The notes: generated by a model not told the origin, from the letters alone. Counted from the stretch's first letter, positions 9,021 through 20,101 are shown. The stretch: DNA of 64,000 bases from Chaetomium olivaceum (GCA_039881045.1 JAYWVB010000023.1:1-64000); one strand, 5' to 3'. Program-made: numbers and translations.

Positions 9021-11699
9021 ATGGCTTCCACCGACGTCCTCTCCCAGACCCTCTCCTCCATCACCGCCATCAAACTTGACCAACTCAAGCAGCAGAAGGA
9101 GGCTTACCAAAACAAGAAGCACTCATTACTCCAAGATGTTGCCTCCGAGACCGACACGGCCAAACGAGCCAAGAAACTGCTCGAGGGCTGTGAGGAGCTG
9201 CGGTCTCTCGGCCTGAAGAGGAACACGGCCCTCCCGGGCATTGACGAGTTCCTTGACCAAGCCAAATATGACCCCTCCGTTACCGAGCCCTTCCTGAAGG
9301 AGTACGAGGCCGAGATCAACCAGCACATGGACGCTCAGACGAACAAGTACGAGTTTGCGTCGCTCTACGGCAAGCTGGTTGAGGAGTGGATCGCATCCGG
9401 TAGCTCGGATGCCGCCTCGACGGCTGAGGGATCTGGCTTTGTCGAGGTCGGCCGCGAGGAGATGCATGAACAGCGTGCCACCTGGGAAGAGTACGTCTTC
9501 AATGCCAAGGAGACCGACCCCAAGGCCATCAAGGCGTACCTGGGCGATGTGTTCTCTTCGAAGGAGGCGAAACGCGGCCTCGAGGGCGTCAAAAAGAACA
9601 TGGAGAGTTTCCAAAAGGGCTGGAAGTCGCTGCCTCACTTCAACGAGAACACCCTGGAGACCGTCATTCAGGGTATGCTGAGGAGTGATATTCTAACGGA
9701 AGAGAAGCGCACCACTCTACGCGACTTCAAGGCGAACAAGGTGATCCTCTCGGAGATTGCAGATGTGCTCAACATGCGCATGTCCGCCCTCGCAACCTGG
9801 ACATGGGGCAAGCCACTCGTCGTGGAACAGCGGCGGAACCTCAACGGCCGGTACCGGTTCTACACCGATGAGGACCTATTGCACTCCATTTTGGTGTACT
9901 ACGTGGGTCTGCGGTGGGCGGTCCAGCTTCGCGAGGCCCTGGCCACATTCATCAAGGGCGAGGGTGTCTGGAAATCCGACACCAAGCCTATTTCCAAGGC
10001 GGACGCCCGTCGCCGCCACTTCTTCCTCGACACCAAGACCGTGCTTAACTCAGGCTCCGTTCAAAAGCAGCGCGATGATCACTTCCACGACATCCTCCTT
10101 GATCAGCTACCCAGCTCGTTCGACGAGGTCAGGGGCTCGTACGGAGATTCCGGGGACCAGAAGGGTGATACGAAGTCGAGTCATGTTACGGTCGTCCAGG
10201 AACTACTGCAGCGCCTCCAGACCGAGATCATCATGCAGACGAAGCTGGGGAAGGACATCACCGTCATCCGGTCTGACTTCAAGTGGTTTGGACCGTCTCT
10301 CCCCCACTCGACCATCTTTGCTGTCCTCGAGTTCTTTGGCGTGCAAAAGGAGTGGATCAGTTTCTTCGGACGCGTTCTGGAAACTGAGATCAAGTTCAAG
10401 CAGGACTCCCCGGATGCACCTGTACAGATCCGGAAACGCGGTACGCCCATGTCGACCCCAATCACCGACGTTTTCGGCGAGTCCATCCTGTTTTGCCTGG
10501 ATTATGCCGTGAACCAGAAGGCCGCCGGCACACGTCTGTATCGCCTGCACGATGACATGTGGCTCTGGGGCAAATCGGAGACTTGTGGCGAGGCCTGGAA
10601 CGTTATCACCCAGTTCACCGATACCATGGGCCTGGAGATCAACACGGACAAGACAGGTTCTGTTCAGATCATGAGAAGCAACGGCGCCGCGACATCGACG
10701 ACCTCGTCCGGAGCGCTGCCTGAAGGGGATGTGAAGTGGGGTTTCCTGAAGCTGGACCCTGCCACGGGCCGCTTCTTGATCAACCAGGACGAGGTGGACA
10801 AGCACATCGACGAGCTACGCATCCAGCTGTCGGCATGCCGCAGTGTTCTGGACTACATCCAAGCGTGGAACATCTACGGGCACCGCTTCTTTGCCAACAA
10901 CTTTGGCAAGCCCGCCAACTGCTACGGCCGCGCCCACATCGACAGCATGCTCGCCACCTTCCGGCGCATCCAGGAAAAGCTCTTCCCCAACCACCCCGGC
11001 GGCGTCGGCGAGCACCTCAAGCTCACCATCGCCTCTCGCTTCAACATCTCCCCCGCCGACATCCCCGACGGCTACCTCTACTGGCCCCCCCCCACGGCGG
11101 CCTCGGCCTCCAAAACCCCTTCGTCTCCCTCCTCCTACCGCCGCGAAGTCGAAAAGACGCCGGAAAGGCTCATGGACAAGTACCTCGAGGACGAAGAATA
11201 CGTCTACACGCGCGCCCGGGCCCGCTTCGAAGACGGCTTTTCGCTCACGGACATGCAAGCCAACGACAGCGACGCCGCCTCCTTCTCAGCCGTCAGCGAG
11301 GACAACACCCCTGCCTACGACGGCACCCACCACCAGTGGTCCGCCGCCCGCAGCTTCCGCGACGCGCCCGAGTTCGACGACCTGCGCCACGAACCCTTCA
11401 TTTCGGCCGCCGAGTTTGCCCGCTACCGCGAGCGCACCGAGGCCAGCCTGGGCACCGTCTACCGCAGGCTCATGGCCGCGCCCGAGGTCGCCCGCCTCGT
11501 GCCGAGGGCGGATGTCAGGGTGGCGCTGGCGGATGCGGACACGTGGAGCGCCCTCGGCGAGTATGAGCGGTGGGTGGTGCAGTTGTATCATAAGGATATT
11601 GTGGCGAGGTTTGGCGGGGTCGATGTGGTGGATCAGGGGCTGTTGCCGACCGGGTTGATGGGCATGTTGAGGGAGAGTCGCTTCCGGTGGCAGGGGTGA
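9021..11699 (+). CDS. Cellular single-copy reverse transcriptase, rvt family
   Basis: An intronless frame of 892 residues. Reverse-transcriptase motifs are visible in order: motif A, VIRSDFKWFGPSLPHSTI, residues about 414-431; motif B, RKRGTPMSTPITDVFGESIL, about 470-490; motif C, RLHDDMWLW, about 506-514, with the catalytic DD; then a D/E motif GLEINTDKTGSV. The N-terminal 120 residues are rich in Lys, Glu and Gln and look coiled-coil. There is no endonuclease, integrase, RNase H or gag, no flanking repeats and no stop codons, so this is a kept cellular gene rather than a transposon. The HDD-x-WLW motif and overall plan fit the rvt family described in fungi, rotifers and some other taxa, whose members polymerise nucleotides but whose role is unresolved. 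Start ATG 9021 (GAGCCATGG) is preferred over 8853, which overlaps the TATA box. A 56-codon upstream extension is open. Confidence 0.85.
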   Translation: MASTDVLSQTLSSITAIKLDQLKQQKEAYQNKKHSLLQDVASETDTAKRAKKLLEGCEELRSLGLKRNTALPGIDEFLDQAKYDPSVTEPFLKEYEAEINQHMDAQTNKYEFASLYGKLVEEWIASGSSDAASTAEGSGFVEVGREEMHEQRATWEEYVFNAKETDPKAIKAYLGDVFSSKEAKRGLEGVKKNMESFQKGWKSLPHFNENTLETVIQGMLRSDILTEEKRTTLRDFKANKVILSEIADVLNMRMSALATWTWGKPLVVEQRRNLNGRYRFYTDEDLLHSILVYYVGLRWAVQLREALATFIKGEGVWKSDTKPISKADARRRHFFLDTKTVLNSGSVQKQRDDHFHDILLDQLPSSFDEVRGSYGDSGDQKGDTKSSHVTVVQELLQRLQTEIIMQTKLGKDITVIRSDFKWFGPSLPHSTIFAVLEFFGVQKEWISFFGRVLETEIKFKQDSPDAPVQIRKRGTPMSTPITDVFGESILFCLDYAVNQKAAGTRLYRLHDDMWLWGKSETCGEAWNVITQFTDTMGLEINTDKTGSVQIMRSNGAATSTTSSGALPEGDVKWGFLKLDPATGRFLINQDEVDKHIDELRIQLSACRSVLDYIQAWNIYGHRFFANNFGKPANCYGRAHIDSMLATFRRIQEKLFPNHPGGVGEHLKLTIASRFNISPADIPDGYLYWPPPTAASASKTPSSPSSYRREVEKTPERLMDKYLEDEEYVYTRARARFEDGFSLTDMQANDSDAASFSAVSEDNTPAYDGTHHQWSAARSFRDAPEFDDLRHEPFISAAEFARYRERTEASLGTVYRRLMAAPEVARLVPRADVRVALADADTWSALGEYERWVVQLYHKDIVARFGGVDVVDQGLLPTGLMGMLRESRFRWQG

Positions 11700-12267
11700 G
11701 TGAACGGTGGCGGTGGTGGTGGGGTGGTGAGGTGGCGGGCTACCTAGTAAGATATGTTGTATGATACCCTTATTTGAGCTGTATGATAGATGCTTGGGGG
11801 AGTTTGGGGGTTGATTGCGACTCAGATGTAGTTATATAGAATAACTCATTCCACTCGTACCAGTGCTGCTCTAATTGTTAAGTAATCACGTTGTAGTAGT
11901 TTTGCGCCGTTACTTAGCCCTGCAATCAAGTGTGCTTTGATTGTGTTCTGGGGGTCTATTCCATACATCTATCTCACTGGAATAATGATGATGCAGTCAG
12001 TCCACATATTGCTGTACAGGACCGTATCCCCTTGTTCAGTCTACACCTCGAAACCCCGTCACTCTTCACCTAGAAGGTGTTACCGCTATGGATGCTAAGC
12101 ATTTGCACTGTACTCAGATGGAGCACAGTTATGTAGAGTTATGACACCAGAATCGAGAGCTGGTGTGTAATTTTGACATCTACCGGCCATGTAATGATCT
12201 AATCAACCCATAGATAATATCGTTTTCGAGTGCTAACTAGTATATACCATTAACTGTTGGATGTATA
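11700..12267. other. AT-richer intergenic stretch downstream of rvt
   Basis: The 3' flank of the rvt gene is G-rich for about 60 bp and then A/T-rich. I see no gene, repeat or RNA gene in it. Confidence 0.4.
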
Positions 12268-12546
12268 CTACTTAGGAGCAATACGAGTGAATGTATTGTC
12301 AGTGCGTAACGGGGCGGCTTCCTGTCCCGAACTTGCGTAGCAGCTTGTGGTGATCCGTTCGACTTCGCGCGCGGTCCAGACGTAGATGATCATGGCTTTG
12401 TTAGTGGCGCGGAGCTCGTTGCACACGCCGGCGAGGTCCATATCCCACCTTTGGCTGGACGGGAAGAGGAACCGCTCGTCGACTGTTTGTGTGCCGATAT
12501 CTAGGCGGATGGTCTGGCTGGCAAGCGGCGGTGGGGTGGTGATGCC
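12268..12546 (-). CDS. Possible terminal exon or gene fragment, unknown function
   Basis: A minus-strand frame of 92 codons ends at a TAG (12268-12270) and starts right after a plausible acceptor TTTCAG (12552-12547). Its composition is protein-like, for example RWDMDLAGVCNELRATNKAM and TIRLDIGTQTVDERF. Upstream on the same strand there is another short open stretch (about 12600-12670, containing NIMRTQLDQKFEEMA), but I cannot join them with a convincing donor. It may be a terminal exon of a small gene or a relic. No family recognised. Confidence 0.3.
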   Translation of the reverse strand, partial: GITTPPPLASQTIRLDIGTQTVDERFLFPSSQRWDMDLAGVCNELRATNKAMIIYVWTAREVERITTSCYASSGQEAAPLRTDNTFTRIAPK

Positions 12547-12828
12547 CTGAAACGATTTATGTTGGCTATTTCTGAGACGGTCTAGCTAGGTTGGCATGCC
12601 ATTTCCTCAAATTTCTGGTCAAGTTGGGTTCTCATGATGTTGGCTGGTTGTGCTCCGTTGAAGAGGACCTGGGAATGCAATAATAGGCTCTATGAGGGAA
12701 AAGAAGGATCCCACAAGAAAAGGAAAAAAGAAGAGTTGAAAGCATAGAGGATTTGTTCAACTACACAGTATTTGTATGCAGAGGCTCTGAACTTCCAGTG
12801 GATCCGACCACGGGCTTGATCTCCCAAA

Positions 12829-13980
12829 CTACGTCAGCACTTCGTCAAGATGGCAGGCATAATGGTCCGCTTCGGTGTTCTCGCACAGATGGCGCCGGGT
12901 CCAGACGTGTTCCTCGGGGTCCTTGTAGTCATCCACAATATGTGGTTGGAGGTCGGGCACCATCTTCCCGTCCGCCCAGAACGATGGGTGCCCTATCTCA
13001 AACCACTTCCCGCGCGCGCCCCGACGACGATCCTTCTTGTCGAAGTGAGTCTCCTCCCTCTTCTGGCAGTCGGCACCGGCGCCCCTCTTTACCACGGCCA
13101 GCAATTCCTTGTCCTTCTCCCCTTCGGACGTCACATCGGGGTCTTTGGGGACGAAGTTGGGGTGCGAGCCCGGGAGTTCCTGAACTGGTTTCTGGCTGAA
13201 CTTGACGCACTCGCTGGGTTGGAGTATCAAACCGCGGTGGCCGGGTTCCTTGGCGCGGTAGATGATGACGGAAGGGTGTGAGTCCCGGCCATCGCGAGCT
13301 TCCAGGGCGCCCTGCCAGTTCTCGGGCTGCGACACCCTCCAGCTTTCCCAATCGCGCAGAAAGTCGTCGAGAGAAGAAGGGATGCACCAGCCCGCCGGGA
13401 AACCAAGCATGGCGGAGGTGGGGCTGAGGAAACGAAGCGTCTTCCATCCAACGCCGCGTGAGACGAGATGGCTGAGTGTGTTGTAGCTGGCTACGTCGTC
13501 GGCTATACCGATGACGGTGAGCTGGTCTAGACACAGGCCTGGGAGGGCCCTCAGTGCGTCGGCAAGGGAATAGACCTCCTCCTCCTCGCGGACCGTGTAA
13601 AGAAACCCCTCGCCGCTGACCCTCATATGGCGTATTTTAGAGAGCGTCCCAATGGGTAGGGCGGAGAGCTTGTCGAGCATGGTGTAAGGGTCCTCAAAAG
13701 AAACGAGGACATGCTGCAGCCACGAATCGGCAATCTCGAGACGAGCCCGCCGACAAGTGCGAAGTAGAGCTAGGCCGTGAGGCGCAGGCTTGACGTTGAT
13801 CCTGGTGGTGCAGTTGGTCCACCGGGACCCGAAGGTGAATCTTGTTGAGGAGAAGAGCTGGGTGTAGATCTGGTTCCGGATCTCCTGGGGCACCCTCTGG
13901 AACAACAAACTCTCGCGCTGTCCATCAACCTGCAGATCTGGTTCCTGCTTTTCGTCGCCCATGTGAGAAGAGGGAGGCAT
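12829..13980 (-). CDS. 2EXR/F-box-like domain protein, unknown function
   Basis: A single exon of 383 residues. Near the N-terminus, LLFQRVPQEIRNQIYTQLF matches the short helical motif (L-P-x-E-I-R-N-x-I-Y) that opens many fungal 2EXR or F-box-like proteins, a large and fast-evolving family in Pezizomycotina. Next come TCRRARLEIADSWL (the usual R-x-C-R-x-x-x-x-E segment) and an alternating helix/strand region. The C-terminal 100 residues are highly charged and unlike the N-terminal half. No transmembrane segment or signal peptide. Start ATG 13980 is the first in frame. Substrate or partner unknown. Confidence 0.7.
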   Translation of the reverse strand: MPPSSHMGDEKQEPDLQVDGQRESLLFQRVPQEIRNQIYTQLFSSTRFTFGSRWTNCTTRINVKPAPHGLALLRTCRRARLEIADSWLQHVLVSFEDPYTMLDKLSALPIGTLSKIRHMRVSGEGFLYTVREEEEVYSLADALRALPGLCLDQLTVIGIADDVASYNTLSHLVSRGVGWKTLRFLSPTSAMLGFPAGWCIPSSLDDFLRDWESWRVSQPENWQGALEARDGRDSHPSVIIYRAKEPGHRGLILQPSECVKFSQKPVQELPGSHPNFVPKDPDVTSEGEKDKELLAVVKRGAGADCQKREETHFDKKDRRRGARGKWFEIGHPSFWADGKMVPDLQPHIVDDYKDPEEHVWTRRHLCENTEADHYACHLDEVLT

Positions 13981-16441
13981 TTTGTGAGACGGCGGGGCGG
14001 CCCGCTGAAAGCTGGTGGAAATACCAAGCTGAAATTAATGAGCGGGACAGAGAGGTTAGTGATGAATAGGTAGGCACCTAGGTAAGAAAACGACTAAATA
14101 AAATCGGTTAAATGATGTACTGAATAGCCAAAGGCGGCGTCGCCTCCCCAGTTTTGACTTTCTCGTTGAAACGGTAACGGTAAAGGCTCGTCTCGAAAGA
14201 CACCGGCGGTATGTATGCATCGGATGTACGGGTTTTGAACCCGGCATCTCCTGCTTATCCGTGGGTCCTCCTATCACATCACGCAAGGTAGTATGGATAC
14301 CGGCAGACCACAAGTACCCCAGTAATAATCGTAATATTTTATTTGGGCCGAATCGGGACTCCGGTGTGTCGCCGCAATGCTACCCGATTACGGGACCGGG
14401 CACAGCCGGGCCAGTGGTGCTCCGGAGAGCCCAGGCAAAGCTGCCGGGAGAGGCGGATGCCGGCCTGGTTCGGTGGCGATCGGGGCTGTTTCTATTCTTG
14501 GCGCTCTGCGCTGATGCGGGGATTGCGTTCTCAGCGGCCGTGGGACTGCCCTGTGTGGGCCTGTGGACTGTGGCCTGTGGTTGCTGGGCCAGCCAGCGCT
14601 TCACCACTCCGTAACCGGACGGAATCTTACACACTGTACGAATTACGCAGCCAGCAACATTAGGTACTGTACAGATTACCTGAGGTTGTTTGAGGTCATC
14701 GACACTGTACCCTGCTCTTCAATTCTGTCCCCGAGATTATACACATGCGGTTACCTAGGTAGTTACCTAATGAAGTCTGCAAATGGGGGTCGATGTTGGT
14801 GGGTAGCATTCCGGTCGGCAGTTGAAATTACAGCGGGCCTTCTACATGTAAAACAAAACATGGCTCCTCAATTGCTTCAGGTCGTCCTTGGCTACTGCGT
14901 GCAAAATCAAGCCTTCCAGGAATCGGACAAGATGTGGTCTTGGCGACACCCATTTGCGCTGAACTGTTATGGCTTCAGCGTTCGAGATAATATGGCAAGT
15001 ACCTAGGCAAGAGACGTACGCGGGAGGCTAGAGTGAAGGGTCGGCGATATCTCGCAGGGACCGCCACGGTTCGTGTTGAATTCGAATACTTTTAATTCCT
15101 GGGTTATTTCAACATTGTACCCCAATGACGATGCGTGTTCGAGTCGGTTAAAGATATCGGTCAAAGATGTAGGTCGCCGTTATTTTCAGGTACAGTAGGT
15201 ACCTTAGGTAGTCAATCATTCCCGGTACGGTCCCTTCAGAATACTCCAGCCTGCTTGGGCATTGGAAAGTGGCACGGCGGTCACTGCTCCATCCCGTCCC
15301 CTAACTCTCCGACTCCCTAACCCACTTTTTGACGCCGCTGTCATGGAGGCAGAAAGTTAGGGCGGGCTCGGGCCTCTACTCGCCTCCCGGCCCGACATTA
15401 GGCTACCAACCTCGACCATTGTATACCAGACGAAGGGTGTTACCTAAACTTGGTTGTTAGTCATCGCGGTATCCATCGTTAACCATTCGTGATTCGAAGG
15501 AAAAAGTCCGACGGTCCGAGAAGCCAAGCTCCACCCTAGTCTAGTCACTACTCAGAGATCACAAGCCCGTTCTATCCCAGCGGTGATTCGGAAAAACATA
15601 AGTCGACTAGGTCAACAGTAGCCGGGTTTTGAATTTCTAGGCTTGGTCGACCAAGTACTAGGCACATCTAGAACCGGAAACTTTTGATGTAGAAATGGCG
15701 GGTACTTTGATTCCTTCATTAACGCTTATACCGGCCAGCACTCGGATTGTAGCCTGTTGATGCGAGAGGCTGCGACATTTACGTTAAATAGGTTACTTAG
15801 GTAGTCATTGTTCTTGAGGGGCCATATATGAAACAGTGGAGGTTACCACTTTGTAGCCCGCTAGGTTGTCTTAGAGATTATCGCTTTGAGACACCCAAGA
15901 CTAGGCCAACATGATAATCGTCCGTACGTGGAGATTACAACAAGATCAGAATAAAAGATAGGCAACAAATTTTTTATTCGATAGTTGGAGATGTGCTGTT
16001 ACGGAGTTGTGGGGTTGACGGCCTACCTGTGCCGCGCACTGGTGTTTTGCCGGATGCCCAACCAGCCCGAGACACCCCCTAGCTAGGCTCGTGCTATACA
16101 CTAGAGACACAACTTGGTGGTAAGGCTATAGGCCATAACCTCGGCTCTACCCCGCGTCCCATCCTGCCACAGACGGATGTTATGGCACGGCAGAATGGAG
16201 ACCACGGGCCCACGGTTTCAGGTCTCTCGGGGCCAATATCATACAAGGCTTTGAAAGATGGTCCGAAGAAGCGGAGATATGTTTTGCGAGCTTTGAGTAG
16301 GTACCTATATGATTAGGACCGTCTTCGAGTTTAGATTCTCGATCAGCTCATTCACAACATACTCATTTCAACAACCTCTTCTCCTTCATCTATCTTTTAT
16401 CTCTACTGTTAGGCTCTTCGGCTGGTCCGTTTATCAACAAT
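13981..16441. other. 2.4-kb gene-poor intergenic region with ACCTAGGTA-type motifs
   Basis: No gene could be supported. The stretch is noticeably richer in A/T than its neighbours and contains repeated short motifs built from TAGGTA, ACCTAGGTA and TTAGGTAGT (near 14070, 14755, 15000, 15195, 15790 and 16297). At about 14228-14246 a tRNA T-arm-like hairpin is present, but a full tRNA cannot be folded around it. The final 120 bp are pyrimidine-rich and AT-rich, as expected for the leader of the next gene. Confidence 0.4.
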
Positions 16442-16867
16442 ATGTCTTCACAATCATCTTCAACTGCTGCGGACAACGTGTTCGCTGCCGGGGGCCTGGT
16501 GTACGACCCTGCCGGCAATGGCTACTTTAAGCTCCGGGGAGGAGACCCCAACAAACTATACTGTATCTTCAGCGACGGCCACATGCGCCCCAAGCCCAGC
16601 GTCGCCCCCGGCCTCATCGCCAGCGGCGGCACTAGCGGCGACACCAAGAAGAGCGGCGACGGTACTAAGAAGAGCGGCGACGGTACTAAGAAGAGCGGCG
16701 ACGGTACCAAGAAGAGCGGCGACGGTACCAAGAAGAGCGGCAACAGCTCCGGTGGCACCAGCACCAAGAAGGCCGGCACCAGTGGTGGCACTAGCAGCAG
16801 CACCAAGAAAGCCGGTACCAGCGACAGCACCACGCAAAGTACTGCTGGCGGTGTCGGCCGGAAGTAG
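16442..16867 (+). CDS. Small low-complexity protein with tandem KKSGDGT repeats
   Basis: 141 residues, no intron. The first 55 residues are a globular-looking head (LVYDPAGNGYFKLRGGDPNK, then YCIFSDGHMRPKP). This is followed by five tandem heptads KKSGDGT and then Gly/Ser/Thr/Lys-rich sequence with KKAGTSGGTSSSTKKAGTS. The repeats make a basic, disordered tail. No signal peptide or membrane segment. I do not recognise a family. The ATG at 16442 has a good context (ACAATATGTC) and follows a leader rich in CT and A. Frame composition and the coherent head argue that it is real. Confidence 0.6.
   Translation: MSSQSSSTAADNVFAAGGLVYDPAGNGYFKLRGGDPNKLYCIFSDGHMRPKPSVAPGLIASGGTSGDTKKSGDGTKKSGDGTKKSGDGTKKSGDGTKKSGNSSGGTSTKKAGTSGGTSSSTKKAGTSDSTTQSTAGGVGRK
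16650..16745 (+). repeat. 21-bp coding minisatellite (KKSGDGT x5)
   Basis: A 21-bp unit, AAGAAGAGCGGCGACGGTAC plus C or T, repeated about four and a half times head to tail inside the small basic protein gene. Units differ only at synonymous third positions (ACT/ACC), suggesting recent expansion and likely length variation among strains. Confidence 0.85.
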
Positions 16868-18462
16868 AGGGGTGGCTAGACAAAGTATAGCTTATTACTG
16901 TAGTGGCTATGGGGTCTATGGTAGCATCTGAGGCTTGTCCCGACATGGCTACAATACCTATAGATGGTCTGGGGTGTTATTGGCGGGATATAGTGTAACT
17001 ACTTGAAGTGGTAGCTAGATCCTGCTGGAGTCAGTAACACCGGAGAGGGCAGGCCCTCTTTTACCAAACTTGTTTTGCTGCTATGGACCTTGACGTTGTG
17101 ATGCTTGATCATGATTCTAAACCAACAAGAAATAGAACTGTCATTTATATACCAGGAGTATGGTAGTGCGCATTCGTGTTGGAGATGCATGTTGGCGCCT
17201 GGCTCCCGTTCCCTGTCTGCCCAGACAACATTGCAAGCAGAATGTTGGCGCGAGTCGTTCGGGGCTGTCGTCGAGGATACGTAGGGTAGGCTCGCTCACA
17301 CCATTGTTGATATTTTTATTGAACCCATTTAGAATCTTGAACCTGGACGGTTTGACACAGCGACGCAGCTCGATCCATTATAGGACGACAGGCCAACCCC
17401 GCGCCTGTGTCCACGCTTCATTTCGGTTGAACTGCCGGGCGTGATGCCGTGTCAACGGCGTTCTTTGTCTCTTCTTCTTCTCCCCTCCTTCTCGGTGACC
17501 TTTGGGATCGCGGTCGGCTCACAAGCAGCCACCCCGAAGCAGGTTGACGTAGAGCGGCGATCCCCGAATGATGAGCGTAGGATAGGGTAGTGAGAGTGGC
17601 AGGGCGAAGTTTGGAAGAGTAGGTGGAAGGGTGACGAGATAGCCCTGTCGCGGTTTGTGCCGCTCTCGGGGTCGAGGTTCGGCTGATGACGACGGGCATC
17701 GCGGGGTCCTCGGGGGCTAAACTGAGTACCATACTAATAATAGTCAAAAAGTAAGTTTCACTCTCAAATTACACCCAAAATTCCCCCACATTGGGGTTCG
17801 TCACTCTACGATAATCCATCATCAAAGAAACCAAGAAATAATTTGGATTCTTGGATGGGGTTGACTTGGTGTCGCGGCCGCCGTTCTCCAAACTTCCATT
17901 GGGCACGCTTTACCGGATTGGGCCTGAGTTCTTCCCTCTGTCCCTCCAAATAGACGGGCATTCCGAGCACAATGCCACGCAGGTCTCCACCAGGTGAGCC
18001 TGTCATCTTGGATTGATTGGCTGATCCAGTGGCTCGGGGTGCTGATGGCTTCCCTGGAGGCGTCATTCGTGTGGCTCGGCACTGTGCAACCCACCGCCAA
18101 GCCCTGGGCTCCCGTCGCCTGGGCAAAGAGCAGCGGGCTGTGTTGGGATCCATTTTCTTGCGAGCTGACCCTGTTTTTGGGATGCAAACCGCCCGGCTCT
18201 GTTTTGTTCCTTTTTCTGACAAGACACTTGTGATTTAGTCCCCTCTGAGCGTCTTGCTACCACTTTGTTTTGCTTCTGTTATATTTCATTTTTTGCGTTT
18301 GACGAGCACCGGGGGTTCGAAAAATCTCCTATTCTGCACGTTGCCCTATTTTAGCGTTTGCGACTGCGACTCCCGAAAGTCAACATTGACGGATCGCCAA
18401 AAACCCCCCATTTCTGAGACAGGCAACCCCCTCCCTCCGCACACAACAAACAACCAGACAAG
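16868..18462. other. Intergenic, 1.6 kb, no gene recognised
   Basis: Short frames on both strands occur, including a 138-codon minus frame at 17806-18222, but their composition (Arg/Pro/Ser/Trp-rich, no domain) looks like chance. The last 200 bp carry pyrimidine tracts and probably hold the promoter and leader of the MARVEL gene. Confidence 0.35.
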
Positions 18463-19561
18463 ATGTGGGAGGATCTTGAATTCGATCCGGAACGGATCCC
18501 AATGTTCAAGTTGATCTTCCACTCATTACAGATCCTCTTCGGCTTTGTGTCCTGGGCGCTGGGGATCGCTGTTTTCAGAGCCGACGGATCAAGAGTCGTT
18601 GGTAACAATGGCTGGACATTCGGAGTGGTATGGAAAACACACCACTATCCTTTCTGACGCTCGAGACAGCAGCACTAACTTCGCTTGCTTTCCAGTTCCT
18701 ACTCTCAGTACCAGCCTGGATCTACCTGATGATGGCCCCGCGCTTCCCACGCACGCGAAAGCTCGCCGAGCCCCACGCCATGCTGGTCGTCGACGCCGTC
18801 TTCACCATCATCTGGCTCTCGGCCTTCTCAACCCAGGCCGCCTACAACACCGCCAACCTCTGCGGGACAGCCTGCGGCCTCAGCAAAGCTGTCGTTGCCA
18901 TGGCCGTCTTCGTCTTGTACGTCTTGCGCCCCGCCTACCCCCTCCCCCCCTCGTCCCCTCCAACCTGCTGCCCTCTTTGTTGCTACCCCCGCCCACTAAC
19001 ATAACCCCACCAACAAACAGCCTCTTCTTTTGCGTGACAACCTTCTTCAGCATCTGGACCCTCAAATACTACCAATGGAACAACCGCCTGCCCGGCTACG
19101 ACCGCACGCAGCTCAACAGCCAGAACATCGACCCGGACAAGGCCGCCTTCTCTCTGGCGCCGCACGACGAGGAATCCTACGCGCCCGTCAACGCCGCCGA
19201 CCACGACGACCACGACCACGACAACGACGGCTCCAGCTACAACGGTGCCGGCGGTGGTTACGGAGGCGGTGGTGCCCGCTCCGACTACTCGGACCCCTAC
19301 GGCGGCGTGGGCTCGGGCATCGGCTCGGGCGTGGGCGCAGGCACGGCCAGCCACGTCGGTGGTGCGAGCACCATCGGCAGCAGCTACCATGATAACCCGT
19401 TCCGCCAGCAGGAGGCTAACCCCTTTGATGGGCATGATACCGAGTACCACTCGGGGAGCGTGTCGACCGCGGGCCGGTATGCCACGCCTGCGCCGACGAC
19501 GGACGGGTTTGAGGATGCGAGGTTTCCCCGCGCGGATTATGACCGGATTGAGAGGCTGTGA
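18463..19561 (+). CDS. MARVEL-domain membrane protein
   Basis: Exons are 18463-18627, 18696-18916 and 19021-19561 (308 residues); introns are 18628-18695 and 18917-19020. Four hydrophobic segments follow the MARVEL pattern: LIFHSLQILFGFVSWALGIA, VFLLSVPAWIYLMM, AMLVVDAVFTIIWLSAF and AVVAMAVFVFLFFCVTTFF. The third carries the typical DAVFTIIWLSAF sequence with an acidic residue in the membrane. The 120-residue cytoplasmic tail is Asp/His-rich, then Gly-rich (GVGSGIGSGVGAG), with NPF motifs (HDNPFRQQ, ANPFDG) that in fungi can bind EH-domain endocytic proteins. Related fungal MARVEL proteins sit at plasma-membrane domains. A single long frame reads through intron 1 in another phase and should be ignored. 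Confidence 0.82.
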
Positions 19562-20101
19562 ATGAGAGACTGTGGTTGAGTGAGGTTTGTTTGTTTAGTT
19601 AAAAACAGCCGGGAGAGAGTATAGGTTAGTTGACGTGGGGTTGAAAGACGTTTGGGGATGGGCGGATCACTCTTGTACGGATGGATGGTGGTTACGGGTC
19701 TGTTCTGGGATGGTTCAATAGTTGGTGCATTTTGGCTTCCTCTCCTGGTCGGGAGATTATAGGGATAGCGTTGGCTTGGCTTAGCTTTTGGTGTTGCCGG
19801 CGTCTTAGAGGGTAGATCATCAAGAGATACCATGAACATGCAAAGTTTGTTTCAATTTTGTTGTTTCGATTTTTAGTTTGTGTTCGTGTAGATCTTATTT
19901 GTTTATCTCTACCCCTTAGACAACGCCAGACGCCAGTTATAATAAACATGGTGCAGCCCTTTTGGCCCCTGCACTTCTGCAAACCATGGCCGACGCCACA
20001 TAGGTAACTCTACTATGACCGTAGATTCGTTTTCCCTGGCCTGCCCCTCTTGCAGGTACCCCCAAGGAGGTCTGCTGCACCGAACGCTTTCATCCACCCC
20101 T
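19562..20101. other. Convergent 3' intergenic region
   Basis: Between the 3' ends of the MARVEL gene (+) and NOP16 (-). T-rich on the plus strand and A/T-richer than coding DNA, consistent with two 3' UTRs. No gene seen. Confidence 0.35.

Noticed and set aside
14196..14275. tRNA-like sequence on the minus strand (T-arm CGGGTTCAAAACCCG with a possible acceptor TACATCC)
   Set aside because: The T-arm hairpin and six acceptor pairs (GATGTG with TACATC) can be drawn, but the space between them is about 12 nt too short for D and anticodon arms, so it is at best a relic.
16650..16745. Tandem 21-bp array considered as a CRISPR-like or regulatory repeat
   Set aside because: It is in frame within a coding sequence, has no spacers, and the organism is a eukaryote.
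17806..18222. 138-codon minus-strand frame upstream of the MARVEL gene
   Set aside because: Arg/Pro/Gly-rich without a domain; it overlaps the probable promoter of the MARVEL gene.
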